Below, in pieces: positions 26,901 to 35,592 of a stretch of DNA of 64,000 nt (its first letter is position 1; each line of letters opens with the position of its first letter). This DNA is from an uncultured Prevotella sp. (GTDB lineage: Bacteria; Bacteroidota; Bacteroidia; Bacteroidales; Bacteroidaceae): assembly GCA_905233425.1 (NCBI GenBank), contig CAJOEC010000005.1, forward strand, positions 31,603-95,602, read 5' to 3'. A program made the translations under genes and the position numbers. Below the pieces are notes generated by a model. It saw only the letters and a program-made list of their open reading frames with translations. It did no database searches and was not told the origin of the DNA.

Positions 26901-28679
26901 AAGAACGACGGTAACTCGCTCGGCATGTTCTTCATCACCGGCACACCAAAGCTAGTCGACGACGGCGTGGCTCCCGTGCTCGTATCGACCGTTCCCGTCG
27001 ATGGCACCACCGGTGCTTCGGCAACAGGCAAGATCGTGCTCACCTTCGACGAGCGCGTGAAGCTGGCCGACGACGCAGTGGCTTACATCAACAACACTAC
27101 AATCAACAGCGAGATGCAGAACCCGACAAGCGGCACGGTGAACGGCAAGACCATCACCTTCGCCTATAAGGGTTTGGAGTACAGCACCGAGTATTCGTTC
27201 ATTCTGCCCGCCAACTCCGTGGCCGACCTGACCGACAACTACATCACCGAGCCTATCCGCCTGACGTTCACCATCATGACACGTCCGAGCATCGACAAGA
27301 AGCTCTACGACTATGTCGTCGAGAATGTCGAAGACCTCATGGCTGCAATCAGCGCAGCAGAGGCCCGCGCCGACAAGAATGTGCGCTACCGTATCTTCAT
27401 CAAGGACGGTGAGTACACCATCCCCGTGAAGGAGAACAGCTTAGTGGCCAAGGCCGAGGGCTACGAGGTGCCCGAGTGCATCACCTACCTCCGCAGCGGC
27501 AACATCTCGCTCATCGGTGAGAGCCGCGACGGTGTCATCATCACCAACGGAATCGACAAGACCGACCTCTTCAACGGCACCTACGGCAAGACCAGCAAGT
27601 ACGACGGTATCGGCAACAGCGACGTGTTCCAGATCAGCGGCAGCGACTACTACTTCCAAGATCTAACCATCGAGAGTGGTATGGACGACGCTACGGGTCG
27701 TGACCTCGCCGTGCAAGACAAGGCTACGCGCACCATCTACAAGAACACCGGTCTGCGTGGCTATCAGGACACCTGGACATCGAACAACGACAACGGTCTC
27801 TACTACTTCGAGGGCGGTTACGTCCGCGGACGCACCGACTACATGTGCGGTAAGGGCGATGCCTTCTTCAATGGTGTCGAGCTTCGCCAGATTGCCGGCG
27901 GCTACGCTGCCGTGCCCTCGAAGAGCATCAAGTACGGCTTTGTCTATAAGGACTGCACCATCAACGGTGAGCCCGCCACGGTGAACTACGCCACTGGCGA
28001 GACCCGCACCGCAGCACAGGCCGACGGCAACTACACCCTCGGTCGTCCGTGGGGCAGCGGCACTCCTATCGCCCTCTACATCGACACGAAGATGAACGTC
28101 GTTCCCTCGGCTATCGGATGGAACGAGATGAGCGGTGGATGGCCAAAGCGCTTCGCCGAGTACAACTCGATGACCTCGACGGGTTCGCAGATCGACCTCA
28201 GCGGACGTAAGAAGGTCTTTGGCGACGGCCATGAGAACAATCCTGTCCTCACCGCCGAGGAAGCCCTTGAGGCCGGCGACCTGCACAACATGTTCGGCGA
28301 ATGGGATCCCACGCTCGCCACCGAGCAGGCTCCCATACCTACCAACGTGACCGTCAATAAGGACACCAAGGTGCTCTCATGGGACAACAGCGACTATGCC
28401 CTCCTCTTTGCCATCGTCAAGGACGGAAAGGTCATCGGCTTCACAACCGAGAACACCTACACCGTCGACGATGTCACCGCTTCCTATGCTGTGCGTGCCG
28501 CCAACGAGATGGGCGGTCTGAGTGAGGCCTCGATAACCGCTGCCATCACCACCGCCATCAGCGAGGTGGCCAACGGTGAGCAGACCGTGCCAGAGGCCAT
28601 CTACAACATTCGTGGTATGCGCGTTGACAAGGCCGGCAAGGGTCTCTTCATCATCAACGGCAAGAAGGTCCTCAGGTAG
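20928..28679 (+). CDS. Giant secreted CE8 pectin methylesterase with Ig-like and duplicated domains
   Basis: This 2583-residue protein has a signal peptide (about residues 1-26). Ig-like BIG_2 modules lie at about 208-294 and 480-565. A block of 373 residues is present twice in tandem (starting at 732 and 1105). An InlB-type bacterial repeat lies at about 1676-1745 and a Big_5 module at about 2015-2118. The CE8 esterase is at about 2125-2425: Gln2280-Asp2281 (GYQDTW), Asp2304 (GRTDYMCG) and Arg2373 (LGRPWG) match the catalytic set of pectin methylesterases. The end reads IYNIRGMRVDKAGKGLFIIN, like the type IX secretion sorting tails of Prevotella. It removes methyl groups from pectin outside the cell, complementing the PL11 lyase. 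Confidence 0.85.
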   Translation: MKYRKLSKFGFAILLAALFGGFSWAAVNVVTQVNEENVLFQDKFSDMNDPNQGGYTLFTGSAANTALSERDGWQTLEKVYQGFSCVKLGTSSANGKMTTESISMTGNGELLVVAAGWGTGTNKMAVSVEGATLDKAYLSDETAINASDITVTNGINDEPSSGYAAYYFDLKDANGEVTITISGRRLFIREVKLTGTGGEVDTREATTLTLGDHATTGTAGEQMSWPEVTLRDAAGSPITGEAIEWESSNSEVAQIGDATIDFMKAGTATITAKFAGNNQYKPSQASFTLTVTAAPITGAITSLKALQEAVTATSTPVTIQFNDVFVTAVKGKNAYLADADGYGILVYQENHGLEAGQVLNGTIEANLLLYRGQTEITGFSKDGLTITTTELTPTEKTIDAITAANQSTLVTLKGVTFSNEKLSDGTNEITYYDNFSAGSLEEDATYDITGIVIVFNTTLEIAPRTADDIVKTSGEVPVDQRQELTLSFPNESYEATMGEDFIEPVLSGVPQDFDGTIVYSSSNGDVATVGMEGEITLKSPGTTVITAEATFSNLYKGSASYTLTVKEASVEPEELANPYTYTFEQKVFDAKSQTKTLKAATWELNVTCDDVDGYFGSDKTKGQQFGSGNKPATAITLSTADIPGTITKIVVNTSGASSIDATFGVKVGDTAFMCEDAENVTLTNTATDYEFTGSASGTITLSWANNSAKAIYVKSIYVEYSNEEPQPVWAWADIFADFTDQSFFTEADANGATAGLKMNANGGFTRVAADDVTANAVISGKWHSNDHGISNFSATVKVEGPVKITFGTCAWGGNVTVKDETGAEVVPTFTTNTGACYHQDKQNNIVVAYYAGEAATLTIAGGSYVPYFAVESISAEEIPHTANVTFDVANAGSEGVAPAAIEAEIGSKITIPANRTLYKEGFTLTAWTDGAGAQYKPGDEVTVSGDLTLLPVFTENENVTITEPVTVIWDFQQKNGAPVLNYQNQTGIYVAQAEIGGKDFDVKMSFDTSNGGKIANGNWSDWCQMNTGTKLTIPAVKGMTVSLESYTATTTTTIAGSTDYAIEGNVVTYTYEGSGETIDIVIGDGSYFRYVKVVCPVPTEEAGFADIKADFTDQSFFTEADANGATAGLKMNADGTFTRVAADDVTANAIISGKWHSNDHGISNFSATVAVEGTVKISFGTCAWGGDVTVKNAEGETVATMNTNTGACYHQDKENNIVSCYYKQDVATTLTISGGSYVPYFAVEKVDPKDVPSDVKIIFDVANSGAEGVAPADEIVGIGKQYTLPKNFTLYKEGYTLTGWAAEGTIYAPGETITVPDVESLTFTAVFTENEVSLADRDDAVTVKWNFRRDAGAPTVGWENQDGLVWVAQATVAGKTIDVALPFSTAPGKFANGNWTDWAQVNNGTTFHVPSCKGATISMEAYGDITTTTIDGQSDYTQGKTISYTVAGAAESVDVVIGDGSYYRYIQVVLPKVEQQQQGGSFDHVAGTINWPVGDELQPVISEDIAGAISSASVSVGNELTINTAKYFDTEMMHYTPVNSNAGNVEGVMIEYRVKPTAGVTFQPTQIDYAAVKVGTDNATYSWSYTVDGEESTITQIDPKPDLLRNNGANSVENGGTAKLMHTETFEGVGECNEFTFRFYISACANNKNICIGNVTISGIVNGEAVSVNMYDLTAVASPEEGGSINIYPVSEQYEEGSEVTLTATENFGYDFVNWTNAAGEEVSTEAKFKYTVTADETLTANFVAVNTYELALTVDGTNDYMVTINPAPTMVDGKMMYEEGQAVQITANQYEGLVTFTNWSDGDTNSSKLVSMAADIELTAVYAEADIIAGWDFYKRGNDGRKADFAAQDNDADALTLVETATGNTSGWLDKSHEADGGYEGLMGAAVNWKQGTTEGDVGNWHWQTKINAAAFTDINVQFQMVFNYNAYPTYNVEYSLDGEQWANAGSITMARREIVSFKGQLPAEANNQAELYIRLIADKTSELNTEVPSKNDGNSLGMFFITGTPKLVDDGVAPVLVSTVPVDGTTGASATGKIVLTFDERVKLADDAVAYINNTTINSEMQNPTSGTVNGKTITFAYKGLEYSTEYSFILPANSVADLTDNYITEPIRLTFTIMTRPSIDKKLYDYVVENVEDLMAAISAAEARADKNVRYRIFIKDGEYTIPVKENSLVAKAEGYEVPECITYLRSGNISLIGESRDGVIITNGIDKTDLFNGTYGKTSKYDGIGNSDVFQISGSDYYFQDLTIESGMDDATGRDLAVQDKATRTIYKNTGLRGYQDTWTSNNDNGLYYFEGGYVRGRTDYMCGKGDAFFNGVELRQIAGGYAAVPSKSIKYGFVYKDCTINGEPATVNYATGETRTAAQADGNYTLGRPWGSGTPIALYIDTKMNVVPSAIGWNEMSGGWPKRFAEYNSMTSTGSQIDLSGRKKVFGDGHENNPVLTAEEALEAGDLHNMFGEWDPTLATEQAPIPTNVTVNKDTKVLSWDNSDYALLFAIVKDGKVIGFTTENTYTVDDVTASYAVRAANEMGGLSEASITAAITTAISEVANGEQTVPEAIYNIRGMRVDKAGKGLFIINGKKVLR

Positions 28680-28742
28680 GGGCAGGCTCCGTGCCAGCCC
28701 GCATCAACATTCGGACTGGCACGGTGATACTGAAACGAAAAA

Positions 28743-28787
28743 ACGCGGGGTTGCACCATCGAACCGGTGCGACCCCGTGTTTTTTTA
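28743..28787 (+). terminator. Strong rho-independent terminator of the pectin block
   Basis: A 15-bp stem (ACGCGGGGTTGCACC with GGTGCGACCCCGTGT, one G-T pair) with an 8-base loop is followed by seven T. Confidence 0.85.
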
Positions 28788-28892
28788 TGCCATTTGTTTG
28801 CCTGTCTCGCCCCAAATGAGTACCTTTACAACCGAAACGCGCCCCCATCAGCCACCGTTTTTGAGCAAAAAGTCGAAAAAAACGCCACAAAA

Positions 28893-28924
28893 TTTGGTGT
28901 TTCACGGTTTTTACAGTATCTTTG
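28893..28924 (+). promoter_or_regulatory. Promoter of the PASTA-rluD-ddl genes
   Basis: TTTG (28893-28896), 20 bases, TATCTTTG (28917-28924), then 22 bases to ATG 28947. The promoter inside a longer open frame shows that the later ATG is the true start. Confidence 0.65.
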
Positions 28925-28946
28925 CAGCACACAAACGTTAGTACTG

Positions 28947-29615
28947 ATGAGATTGAAATCTTTTTTCGGAAAACTGGTGTCGCCGATGATATGGCTGAAT
29001 CTTCTGGCGATGGTGGTGGTGGTGGCTCTGATGATATGGGGCTTGAAACGGTGGCTCGACGACTACACACACCACGGCGAGGGGATAACGGTACCCGATT
29101 TCTGCGGCAAGAGCTACGACAGCAGCGTCAGCGAGGGCAACACTATAGGGCTGATTGTCGTGGCCAACGACTCGTCGTACAACAAGACTATGCCCGCTGG
29201 ATGCGTGGTGGTGCAGAAGCCCGAAGCCGGGGCGACGGTGAAAGAGGGGCGCATAGTCTACGTGACCATCAACTCGCTGACGATGCCCCGCGTGGCAATA
29301 CCCGACGTGGTGGGCAATTCGAGCTACCGCAACGCACGGCTGCAGTTGGAGGGCATGGGGTTCAAGGTGACCGAGCCGAAACTCATCGACGGCGACAAGG
29401 ACTGGGTCTACGGACTGCAATGCGGTGGACGGAATGTCATGGCTGGCGACATGGTGGCCAAGGAATCGGTGCTGACACTCGTCATAGGCAACGGAATAAC
29501 CGATGAGGAGTTGGAGTTTGAGGAGATAGACGAAGACGACGAGGTCTTCGAGCTGTTCCCTGAGGACAACGACTACGACGAGGTAGACCCCTTCTTCGAG
29601 ATAAGTGAAGAGTAA
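28947..29615 (+). CDS. PASTA-domain membrane protein
   Basis: This 222-residue protein has a short cytoplasmic N-terminus, one membrane helix (about residues 13-33, WLNLLAMVVVVALMIWGL) and two to three PASTA repeats (VPDFCGKSYDSS..., IPDVVGNSSYRNARLQLEGMGF). An acidic tail of about 35 residues follows. PASTA modules bind peptidoglycan fragments in other bacteria; a kinase domain is absent here. It heads the conserved Bacteroidales string PASTA-rluD-ddl. Confidence 0.85.
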   Translation: MRLKSFFGKLVSPMIWLNLLAMVVVVALMIWGLKRWLDDYTHHGEGITVPDFCGKSYDSSVSEGNTIGLIVVANDSSYNKTMPAGCVVVQKPEAGATVKEGRIVYVTINSLTMPRVAIPDVVGNSSYRNARLQLEGMGFKVTEPKLIDGDKDWVYGLQCGGRNVMAGDMVAKESVLTLVIGNGITDEELEFEEIDEDDEVFELFPEDNDYDEVDPFFEISEE

Positions 29616-29652
29616 AAAGGGAACGTAAATTGGTAAATCGAAAATATAATTG

Positions 29653-30720
29653 ATGTTGGACGAGGATTACGAGCTGATGGAGGACGCCCCTTCCGCCGAC
29701 GGTGGCGACGGCGAACTCTATGAACACCTCAGGATTGAGGTGGATCGCGGACAGGTGCCGTTGCGCATAGACAAGTTCCTGACTGAGCACACACAGCACT
29801 CCTCGCGCAACCGCATTCAGCAGGCGGCGGACGCAGGATTCCTCTTCGTCAATGGCAGTCCGGTGAAGAGCAACTACAAGGTGCGCCCGGGCGATGTCGT
29901 CACGCTGATGCTCGACCGTCCGCATTTCGACACTACTATTGTGCCCGAAGAGCTGCCCCTTGACGTGCGCTACGAGGACGACGACCTGATGGTCATCTAC
30001 AAGCCCGCCGGCATGGTGGTGCATCCCGGATGCGGCAATTTCCACGGCACTCTCGTCCATGCCATAGCCTGGCATCTGCGCAACCTCCCCACCTACGACC
30101 CCAACGACCCACAGGTAGGACTGGTCCACCGCATAGACAAGGACACGAGCGGGCTGCTCGTCGTGGCAAAGACGCCAGAGGCGAAGTCGAACCTTGGCAA
30201 ACAGTTCTTCCACCACGAGACGAACCGCTCTTACGTGGCACTCGTATGGGGCAATTTCGTCGACGACGAGGGGCGCATTGAAGGGAACATCGGGCGCGAC
30301 CCGAAAGACCGTCTGCGCATGGCGGTGTTCCCGCCCGACAGCGAGACAGGCAAACCCGCCGTCACCCACTGGCGCGTGCTGGAACGCTACGGCTATACGA
30401 CGCTTGTGGAGTGCCGCCTTGAGACAGGGCGCACGCACCAGATAAGAGCGCACATGAAGCATCTAGGCCATCCGCTCTTCGCCGACGAGCGCTACGGAGG
30501 GACTGAGATTCTGCGCGGCGAGCGCACGGCTGCCTACAAGGCGTTCATACAGAACTGCTTCAAACTCTGCCCCCGACAGGTGCTCCATGCCCAGACGCTC
30601 GGCTTCCGCCACCCTACAACGGGCAAACAAATGGACTTCAGCAGCCCCCTGCCAGAGGATATGACGGCCGTGGTAGAGAAATGGCGGAGGCGCCTGAAAG
30701 GGAATAGTAACAAATCGTAA
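29653..30720 (+). CDS. rluD: Ribosomal large-subunit pseudouridine synthase RluD
   Basis: This 355-residue enzyme converts uridines in helix 69 of 23S rRNA to pseudouridine. An acidic N-terminal extension is followed by an S4 RNA-binding domain (LRIDKFLTEHTQHSSRNRIQ) and the RluA-type catalytic domain with Asp in HRIDKDTSGLLVVAK. ETGRTHQIRAHMKHLGHPLF is also present. An in-frame TTG lies just before the ATG. The gap to the PASTA gene (37 bases) holds TAAATTGGTAAATCG-type runs. Confidence 0.93.
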   Translation: MLDEDYELMEDAPSADGGDGELYEHLRIEVDRGQVPLRIDKFLTEHTQHSSRNRIQQAADAGFLFVNGSPVKSNYKVRPGDVVTLMLDRPHFDTTIVPEELPLDVRYEDDDLMVIYKPAGMVVHPGCGNFHGTLVHAIAWHLRNLPTYDPNDPQVGLVHRIDKDTSGLLVVAKTPEAKSNLGKQFFHHETNRSYVALVWGNFVDDEGRIEGNIGRDPKDRLRMAVFPPDSETGKPAVTHWRVLERYGYTTLVECRLETGRTHQIRAHMKHLGHPLFADERYGGTEILRGERTAAYKAFIQNCFKLCPRQVLHAQTLGFRHPTTGKQMDFSSPLPEDMTAVVEKWRRRLKGNSNKS

Positions 30721-30746
30721 ATAGTAAATTGGTAAATCGCAAATAG

Positions 30747-31736
30747 ATGAAATCTCAGAAACGCACAATAGCCATCGTCTGCGGTGGCGACAGCAGCGAG
30801 CACGACGTGTCGCTGCGTTCAGCCCAGGGTCTCTACTCGTTCTTCGACAAAGAGCGCTACAACGTCTATGTGGTGGAGATGAAGGGCACCGACTGGCATG
30901 TGGACCTGCCCGACGGCACCACCTCGCGTGTAAAGATGCACGACTTCTCCTTCCGCGAGAACAACCGCACACGTCATTTCGACTACGCCTACATCACCAT
31001 CCACGGCACGCCTGGCGAGAACGGCATACTGCAAGGGTATTTCGAGCTGCTCGGCATTCCCTACAGCACGAGCGACGTGCTGGTCGAGGCAATGACGTTC
31101 AACAAGTTTGTGCTCAACCAGTATCTCAAAGGCTACGGGGTGCGCGTGGCCGAAAGCGTCCTCATAAGACGCGGACAGGAGGAGAAGGTCAGCAAGCGGC
31201 AGATTATCGACACCGTGGGTATGCCCTGCTTCGTTAAGCCTGCCAACGACGGCTCGTCATTCGGAGTGTCGAAGGTGAAGAAGCCCGACCAGATAGCCGC
31301 CGCATTGCGCGTGGCGATGATGGAGAGCGACGAGGTGATGATTGAGTCGTTCCTCGAAGGCACGGAGATTACCGTGGGCTGCTACAAGACGAAGGACAAG
31401 GAAGTGGTGTTCCCCGTGACCGAGGTGCTCCCGAAGAACGAGTTCTTCGACTACGACGCGAAATACAACGGACAGGTGGAGGAGATCACTCCCGCCCGCA
31501 TCCCTGCAGAACAAGCCGAAAGGGCGCAGAAACTCACGTCGGCCATCTACGACATACTCCATTGCAACGGCATCATCCGAGTGGACTACATCATCTCGCC
31601 CGAGGGCGACATCACCATGCTCGAGATAAACACCACGCCGGGAATGACACAGACCAGCTTCATACCCCAGCAGGTACGTGCCGCCGGACTGTCCATGACC
31701 GACGTGCTGACCGACATAGTGGAGAACCAGTTCTAA
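30747..31736 (+). CDS. ddl: D-alanine--D-alanine ligase
   Basis: This 329-residue ATP-grasp enzyme joins two D-alanines for the peptidoglycan stem peptide in the cytosol. The N-terminal glycine loop is VCGGDSSEHDVSL. The ATP-binding strand is CFVKPANDGSSFGVSKV, and the magnesium site and C-terminus read MLEINTTPGMTQTSFIP, all typical. It follows rluD by 26 bases and probably shares its transcript. Confidence 0.95.
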   Translation: MKSQKRTIAIVCGGDSSEHDVSLRSAQGLYSFFDKERYNVYVVEMKGTDWHVDLPDGTTSRVKMHDFSFRENNRTRHFDYAYITIHGTPGENGILQGYFELLGIPYSTSDVLVEAMTFNKFVLNQYLKGYGVRVAESVLIRRGQEEKVSKRQIIDTVGMPCFVKPANDGSSFGVSKVKKPDQIAAALRVAMMESDEVMIESFLEGTEITVGCYKTKDKEVVFPVTEVLPKNEFFDYDAKYNGQVEEITPARIPAEQAERAQKLTSAIYDILHCNGIIRVDYIISPEGDITMLEINTTPGMTQTSFIPQQVRAAGLSMTDVLTDIVENQF

Positions 31737-31831
31737 CTTGGAATATTCATGGAGTTATCGGGAGTTAGCAGGAGTTATAGCAAGTTATCGGGCGTCCCCG
31801 CCCGCCATTGGTAACAAATCGTAAATCGTAA

Positions 31832-33115
31832 ATGGAGACGATATTCGACGACATACGGCCTTACGAGCCGGAAGAGATGAAACAGGCCTTCGAGGATCTG
31901 CTGGCCGACCGCCAGCTAAACGTCATCTTGAAGGGCTACGCGCCGTGGCTGCCAAAGGGTGTGCGCAACGCCCTGCTGCGATTGGCATTCACGGGCGTCA
32001 AGACCCCGCTCGACTTCCAGATGAGGTTTATGAAACCCATCGTGAATTATATCATCCGCAAGCACACCGACGGCTGCACCTTCGACGACACGGCACTCAG
32101 CCCCCAACCCTCAACCCCCAACCAGCTTGGCTCCACCACTACACAGGAAGGGAAAGGCCACGCACGCTACACCTTCATCTCAAACCACCGCGACATAGTG
32201 CTCGACTCCGCCTTCCTCGACGTGAAGCTCGTCGAGGCCGGACACCCCACAACTGTGGAAATTGGCATCGGCGACAACCTCCTCATCTATCCATGGATAA
32301 AGCGGTTGGTAAGGATGAACAAGGCATTCACCGTGCGCCGAGGACTGACGCCGAAGGAGATGCTGGCCTCCAGCCAGCTTATGAGCCAATACATCCACTA
32401 TGCCGTCACACAGAAAAAGGAGAACATCTGGATAGCACAGCGCGAAGGCCGCGCCAAGGACAGCGACGACCGTACCAGCGACGCGGTACTAAAAATGCTG
32501 GCAATGGGCGGCGACCTGAAAGAACTGAACATCGTTCCCCTGACCATCAGCTACGAATACGACCCCTGCGACTATCTCAAGGCCCAGGAGATGCAACTGC
32601 GGCGCGACAATCCAGCCTTCAAGAAAAGCAAGCAGGACGATTTGGACAACATGAAGACGGGCATCATGGGTTACAAAGGGCGCGTGCACTACCAATGCGG
32701 CACACCGGTGAACGAATGGATCGACGAGCTGCAAGGTCTGCCACGCAAGGAGTTCTTCAGCGAACTGGCAAAGCGCATGGATCAGGAGATTCACGCCGGC
32801 TACCGCATATTCCCAGCCAACAGAGTGGCCTTCGAAATGCTGCAGTCCTCCACCTCCCCGGAGGGTTCCGCCACCACCCCGCCCTACGCCTCCTCTCCAG
32901 AGGAGGGGAAGCGTCCAACGCCCGCCGACCGTTCCCGCTTTAAAGAATACATTGACGGCCAGATAGCAAAAATCACCATCCCCGACAAGGACGAACCGTT
33001 CCTGCGCCAGTGTATGCTCACCATGTATGCCAACCCCCTGCGAAACCAACTGAAACTAAACGCCACAAACCCCTGCTCTTCTCCACAGGGCCAACACACC
33101 ACAGCCGAAGAATGA
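31832..33115 (+). CDS. Glycerol-phosphate acyltransferase-like protein
   Basis: This 427-residue protein has the acyltransferase motif I as NHRDIVLD (NHx4D) and later AQREGRAKDSDDR in the place of the substrate-binding motif. It resembles the PlsB/PlsC-type glycerolipid acyltransferases of Bacteroidales; the exact acceptor is unknown. Two stretches look inserted: about 20 residues before the NHx4D motif with SPQPSTPNQLG (family C, DNA 32096-32140), and about 30 residues near 338-365 rich in Ser and Pro (family B-like, DNA 32846-32926). It ends in an ATGA overlap with the NigD-like gene. Confidence 0.75.
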   Translation: METIFDDIRPYEPEEMKQAFEDLLADRQLNVILKGYAPWLPKGVRNALLRLAFTGVKTPLDFQMRFMKPIVNYIIRKHTDGCTFDDTALSPQPSTPNQLGSTTTQEGKGHARYTFISNHRDIVLDSAFLDVKLVEAGHPTTVEIGIGDNLLIYPWIKRLVRMNKAFTVRRGLTPKEMLASSQLMSQYIHYAVTQKKENIWIAQREGRAKDSDDRTSDAVLKMLAMGGDLKELNIVPLTISYEYDPCDYLKAQEMQLRRDNPAFKKSKQDDLDNMKTGIMGYKGRVHYQCGTPVNEWIDELQGLPRKEFFSELAKRMDQEIHAGYRIFPANRVAFEMLQSSTSPEGSATTPPYASSPEEGKRPTPADRSRFKEYIDGQIAKITIPDKDEPFLRQCMLTMYANPLRNQLKLNATNPCSSPQGQHTTAEE

Positions 33116-33780
33116 AAACAACCCTCTGTCACGTATGCTGCTGTATTGCAGCAGCCCTCATTACTGCCTTCCCACTCGCCTCCTGTACCACCGATGCCTA
33201 CGACAAGGGCAACAACGACTATTCCATGCTTGAGGCCGAGATGGCCGACATACACGTGGGCAAAGACCTCAAGGCCGACTACCTCACCACCGACGACGGC
33301 AAGCACTTGGCCATCACCTTCCCCTTCACCAGCAACTGGATGAAGACCCCCGACAGCACCTACCGCGCCATGACATATTTCACGCGCAACAACGCTGGGG
33401 TAGAGGTTGCGGCTGTGAACCGGGTGGCCGTGACCATGCCAAGGCCCATGGACGACCTGAAGACCGACCCCGTGCGTTTCGAAAGTCTATGGGTGAGCAG
33501 CAACGGTATATACCTCAACACGTGTATATACATGATGGTAGGCACAACAGATGACGAGAACGCAATACAGACATTAGGATGCCAAAAGGACTCGATACGC
33601 AATAACAGCGACGGGACAACGACACAGCTGCTGACGCTCTACCACGACCAAGGCGGGGTGCCGGAGTACTACTCACGGCGAACATATATCAGCATCCCGC
33701 TGTATGGCATAAACACCGACTCCCTTTGCCTCTCTGTGAACACATACAAAGGCATCCGCACTTACTCCGTTCCCCGATGA
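33112..33780 (+). CDS. NigD-like lipoprotein
   Basis: This 222-residue protein is counted from the ATG that overlaps the previous stop. It has a lipoprotein signal with lipobox PLASC and a beta-rich mature part of the NigD-like family, first named in a Prevotella bacteriocin cluster but widespread in Bacteroidales envelopes without known function. It is translationally coupled to the acyltransferase and ends the plus-strand run that starts with the PASTA gene. Confidence 0.75.
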   Translation: MKTTLCHVCCCIAAALITAFPLASCTTDAYDKGNNDYSMLEAEMADIHVGKDLKADYLTTDDGKHLAITFPFTSNWMKTPDSTYRAMTYFTRNNAGVEVAAVNRVAVTMPRPMDDLKTDPVRFESLWVSSNGIYLNTCIYMMVGTTDDENAIQTLGCQKDSIRNNSDGTTTQLLTLYHDQGGVPEYYSRRTYISIPLYGINTDSLCLSVNTYKGIRTYSVPR

Positions 33781-33793
33781 ACCATTCCACTCT

Positions 33794-33825
33794 AACCTGA
33801 ATCATTCATCCTTTCAGGTTGTTTT
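33794..33825 (+). terminator. Terminator after the NigD-like gene
   Basis: The stem AACCTGAA / TTCAGGTT has an 11-base loop and is followed by GTTTT. Confidence 0.6.
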
Positions 33826-33856
33826 AAGCTTCCATTTATTATTTTTTTTGCAAATT

Positions 33857-33917
33857 TAATGTCACAATGTCATACTTGTTCATTATCAAGTAGTTAAGAT
33901 GTGACATTGTGACATTA
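33857..33917. repeat. 16-bp inverted repeat (TGTCACAATGTCA type)
   Basis: Arms 33857-33872 and 33902-33917 are exact inverted copies around an A/T-rich centre. The build is like that of the 26-bp element at 14574-14724 but the sequence differs. It lies in the convergent gap between the NigD-like gene and sufD. Confidence 0.7.
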
Positions 33918-34022
33918 ATGGATGGTTTGGGGCGATTTTTACGCCAAAAATGATTGAATAGTATGCGAAAATGGTTGAAATGTTTGTGAAAACATTGTCT
34001 TCATGGAGTCAAAAGGCTTAAC

Positions 34023-34086
34023 ATTCCCCCGGTGGGAATGTTTTGTTCCCCCGGTGGGAATGATTTGTTCCCCCGGTGGGAATGTT
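34023..34086 (+). repeat. CCCCCGGTGGGAA repeat array, copy 2
   Basis: Three direct units of ATTCCCCCGGTGGGAAT with a period of about 23 bases, the same unit as at 4607-4697. It lies immediately downstream of sufD. Confidence 0.85.
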
Positions 34087-34121
34087 TCTTCATACGGTCA
34101 AATAAAAATGGGGGTTGCTGT

Positions 34122-35501
34122 TTAACGGCACAGCCTACAGCCCTCGCACTTGTTCAGCTCGCCCCGGAAGCGCTTGTCCACAAGATAGTGCAGACGGTCA
34201 CGCAGGGGCGGAAGACCGATGCCGTCGATTACCTGGTTTATGAATGCCACCTCGAGCAGCGTGCGCGCCTCCTTTTCGGAGATTCCACGCTGGCGCATGT
34301 AGAAGAGAGCCTGGTCGTTGAGCTGTCCCACGGTGCTTCCGTGGGCGCATTTCACGTCGTCGGCATAGATTTCGAGCATGGGCTGGGTGAACATCCTTGC
34401 CTCGCGGCTGGCGCAGAGGTTCTGGTTGGTCATCTGCGAGTCGGTCTGCTGTGCCCCAGGCTCCACAAGCACGCGGCCGGCGAAAGCTCCGGTGGCATGG
34501 TCGTTGAGCACATATTTGTACAGCTCGTGCGATGTGCAATGGGTGGCACGATGGGTAATGAGCGTGTTGTTGTCGACATGCTGCTGCTTGTCGGCTATGA
34601 CGCATCCGCAGCACTCGCAACTGGCACCGTCGCCTGAGAGCATGAGGTCGAGGCGGTTGCGCGTCGTGCCGTTGTGCAGAGTTATGACATTGTGGGTGAC
34701 GTGGCTGTCGCTTTGCTGGTCGATATACACATTGCTCACACGGATGTTTTTCTGGTGGGTCTCCTCCAGGCAGTACATCTCCAACCGTGACCTCTCGCCC
34801 ACGTTGGCTTCGATGACCTGCGTGGTGAGGAACCGGCGGTCGTCGGCGGCATGGTCGCAGAAGAGCAGTTTCAGCTCCGCATCCTCCTCGAGGACGATGA
34901 GCACGCGGCGGTTCACCATCAGGTCGGGCACCTGTCGCTGCGCATTCTGCGGCGTGGCCTTGAGCATGTTGATGACCTGTATTGTCCTTTCAACCTTCAT
35001 GCCACGGGGCACGTACACCAGCAGCCCGTCCTGTGCCAGCATCGTGTTCAGGGCGGTAATGCCGTCGTCCTTCGTCGATGCCAGTCGCCCGTAGTAGCGA
35101 GCCACGATGTCGGGATGACTGAGCATCGAGCCAACGACAAGACCCTCAGGAAGGTTGTCTTTAACGGGCATCTGCGATGAAGAGCCACGACCGTAGAACG
35201 AGTCGTTCACCATGAAATAGAGGCTGGTGGAGAGGTTTGGCACGTCGCACGAGAACGCCTTGTAAGGGTCGGCGGGAATTGCCAGCCGGCTGAGGTTCAC
35301 ACCATAGTCGGGGGCGAACAGCCGCTGCATGTCGGTGTACTTATACCGCTCCACCTTCTGCGAGGGGAACCCCTGTGCCTTGAAATCGCTGAAAGCCTGG
35401 TCGCGCAAGGCATTCATCACCTCGTTAGAGTGGTCGAAAATCATCTGCCGCGCTTCGCTGTACAGTTCGATATATTGCAACTCGCTTTGTCGTTCAGTCA
35501 T
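34122..35501 (-). CDS. sufD: Fe-S cluster assembly protein SufD
   Basis: This 459-residue cytosolic protein of the SufB/SufD family is part of the SufBCD scaffold that builds iron-sulfur clusters. The C-terminal half shows the parallel beta-helix repeats and conserved GHATGAFAGRVLVEPGAQQT-like and CAHGSTVGQLNDQALFYMRQR stretches. The tail contains CEGCRLCR, an extra cysteine cluster. It is expected right after sufC but here lies 5.4 kb away from it, with four unrelated genes between. sufB is not seen in this window. Confidence 0.92.
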   Translation of the reverse strand: MTERQSELQYIELYSEARQMIFDHSNEVMNALRDQAFSDFKAQGFPSQKVERYKYTDMQRLFAPDYGVNLSRLAIPADPYKAFSCDVPNLSTSLYFMVNDSFYGRGSSSQMPVKDNLPEGLVVGSMLSHPDIVARYYGRLASTKDDGITALNTMLAQDGLLVYVPRGMKVERTIQVINMLKATPQNAQRQVPDLMVNRRVLIVLEEDAELKLLFCDHAADDRRFLTTQVIEANVGERSRLEMYCLEETHQKNIRVSNVYIDQQSDSHVTHNVITLHNGTTRNRLDLMLSGDGASCECCGCVIADKQQHVDNNTLITHRATHCTSHELYKYVLNDHATGAFAGRVLVEPGAQQTDSQMTNQNLCASREARMFTQPMLEIYADDVKCAHGSTVGQLNDQALFYMRQRGISEKEARTLLEVAFINQVIDGIGLPPLRDRLHYLVDKRFRGELNKCEGCRLCR

Positions 35502-35592
35502 AAGCTACTTATTGTTTAGTTTCCAAACCTATTTTACTATCCATATCTTCCATACTTTTCTATTCATTCGCGCTTATTCCGTTCCTTCTTCC

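Noticed and set aside
28767..28946. Longer start for the PASTA protein
   Set aside because: A promoter at 28893-28924 lies inside the extension; ATG 28947 starts directly before the membrane helix.
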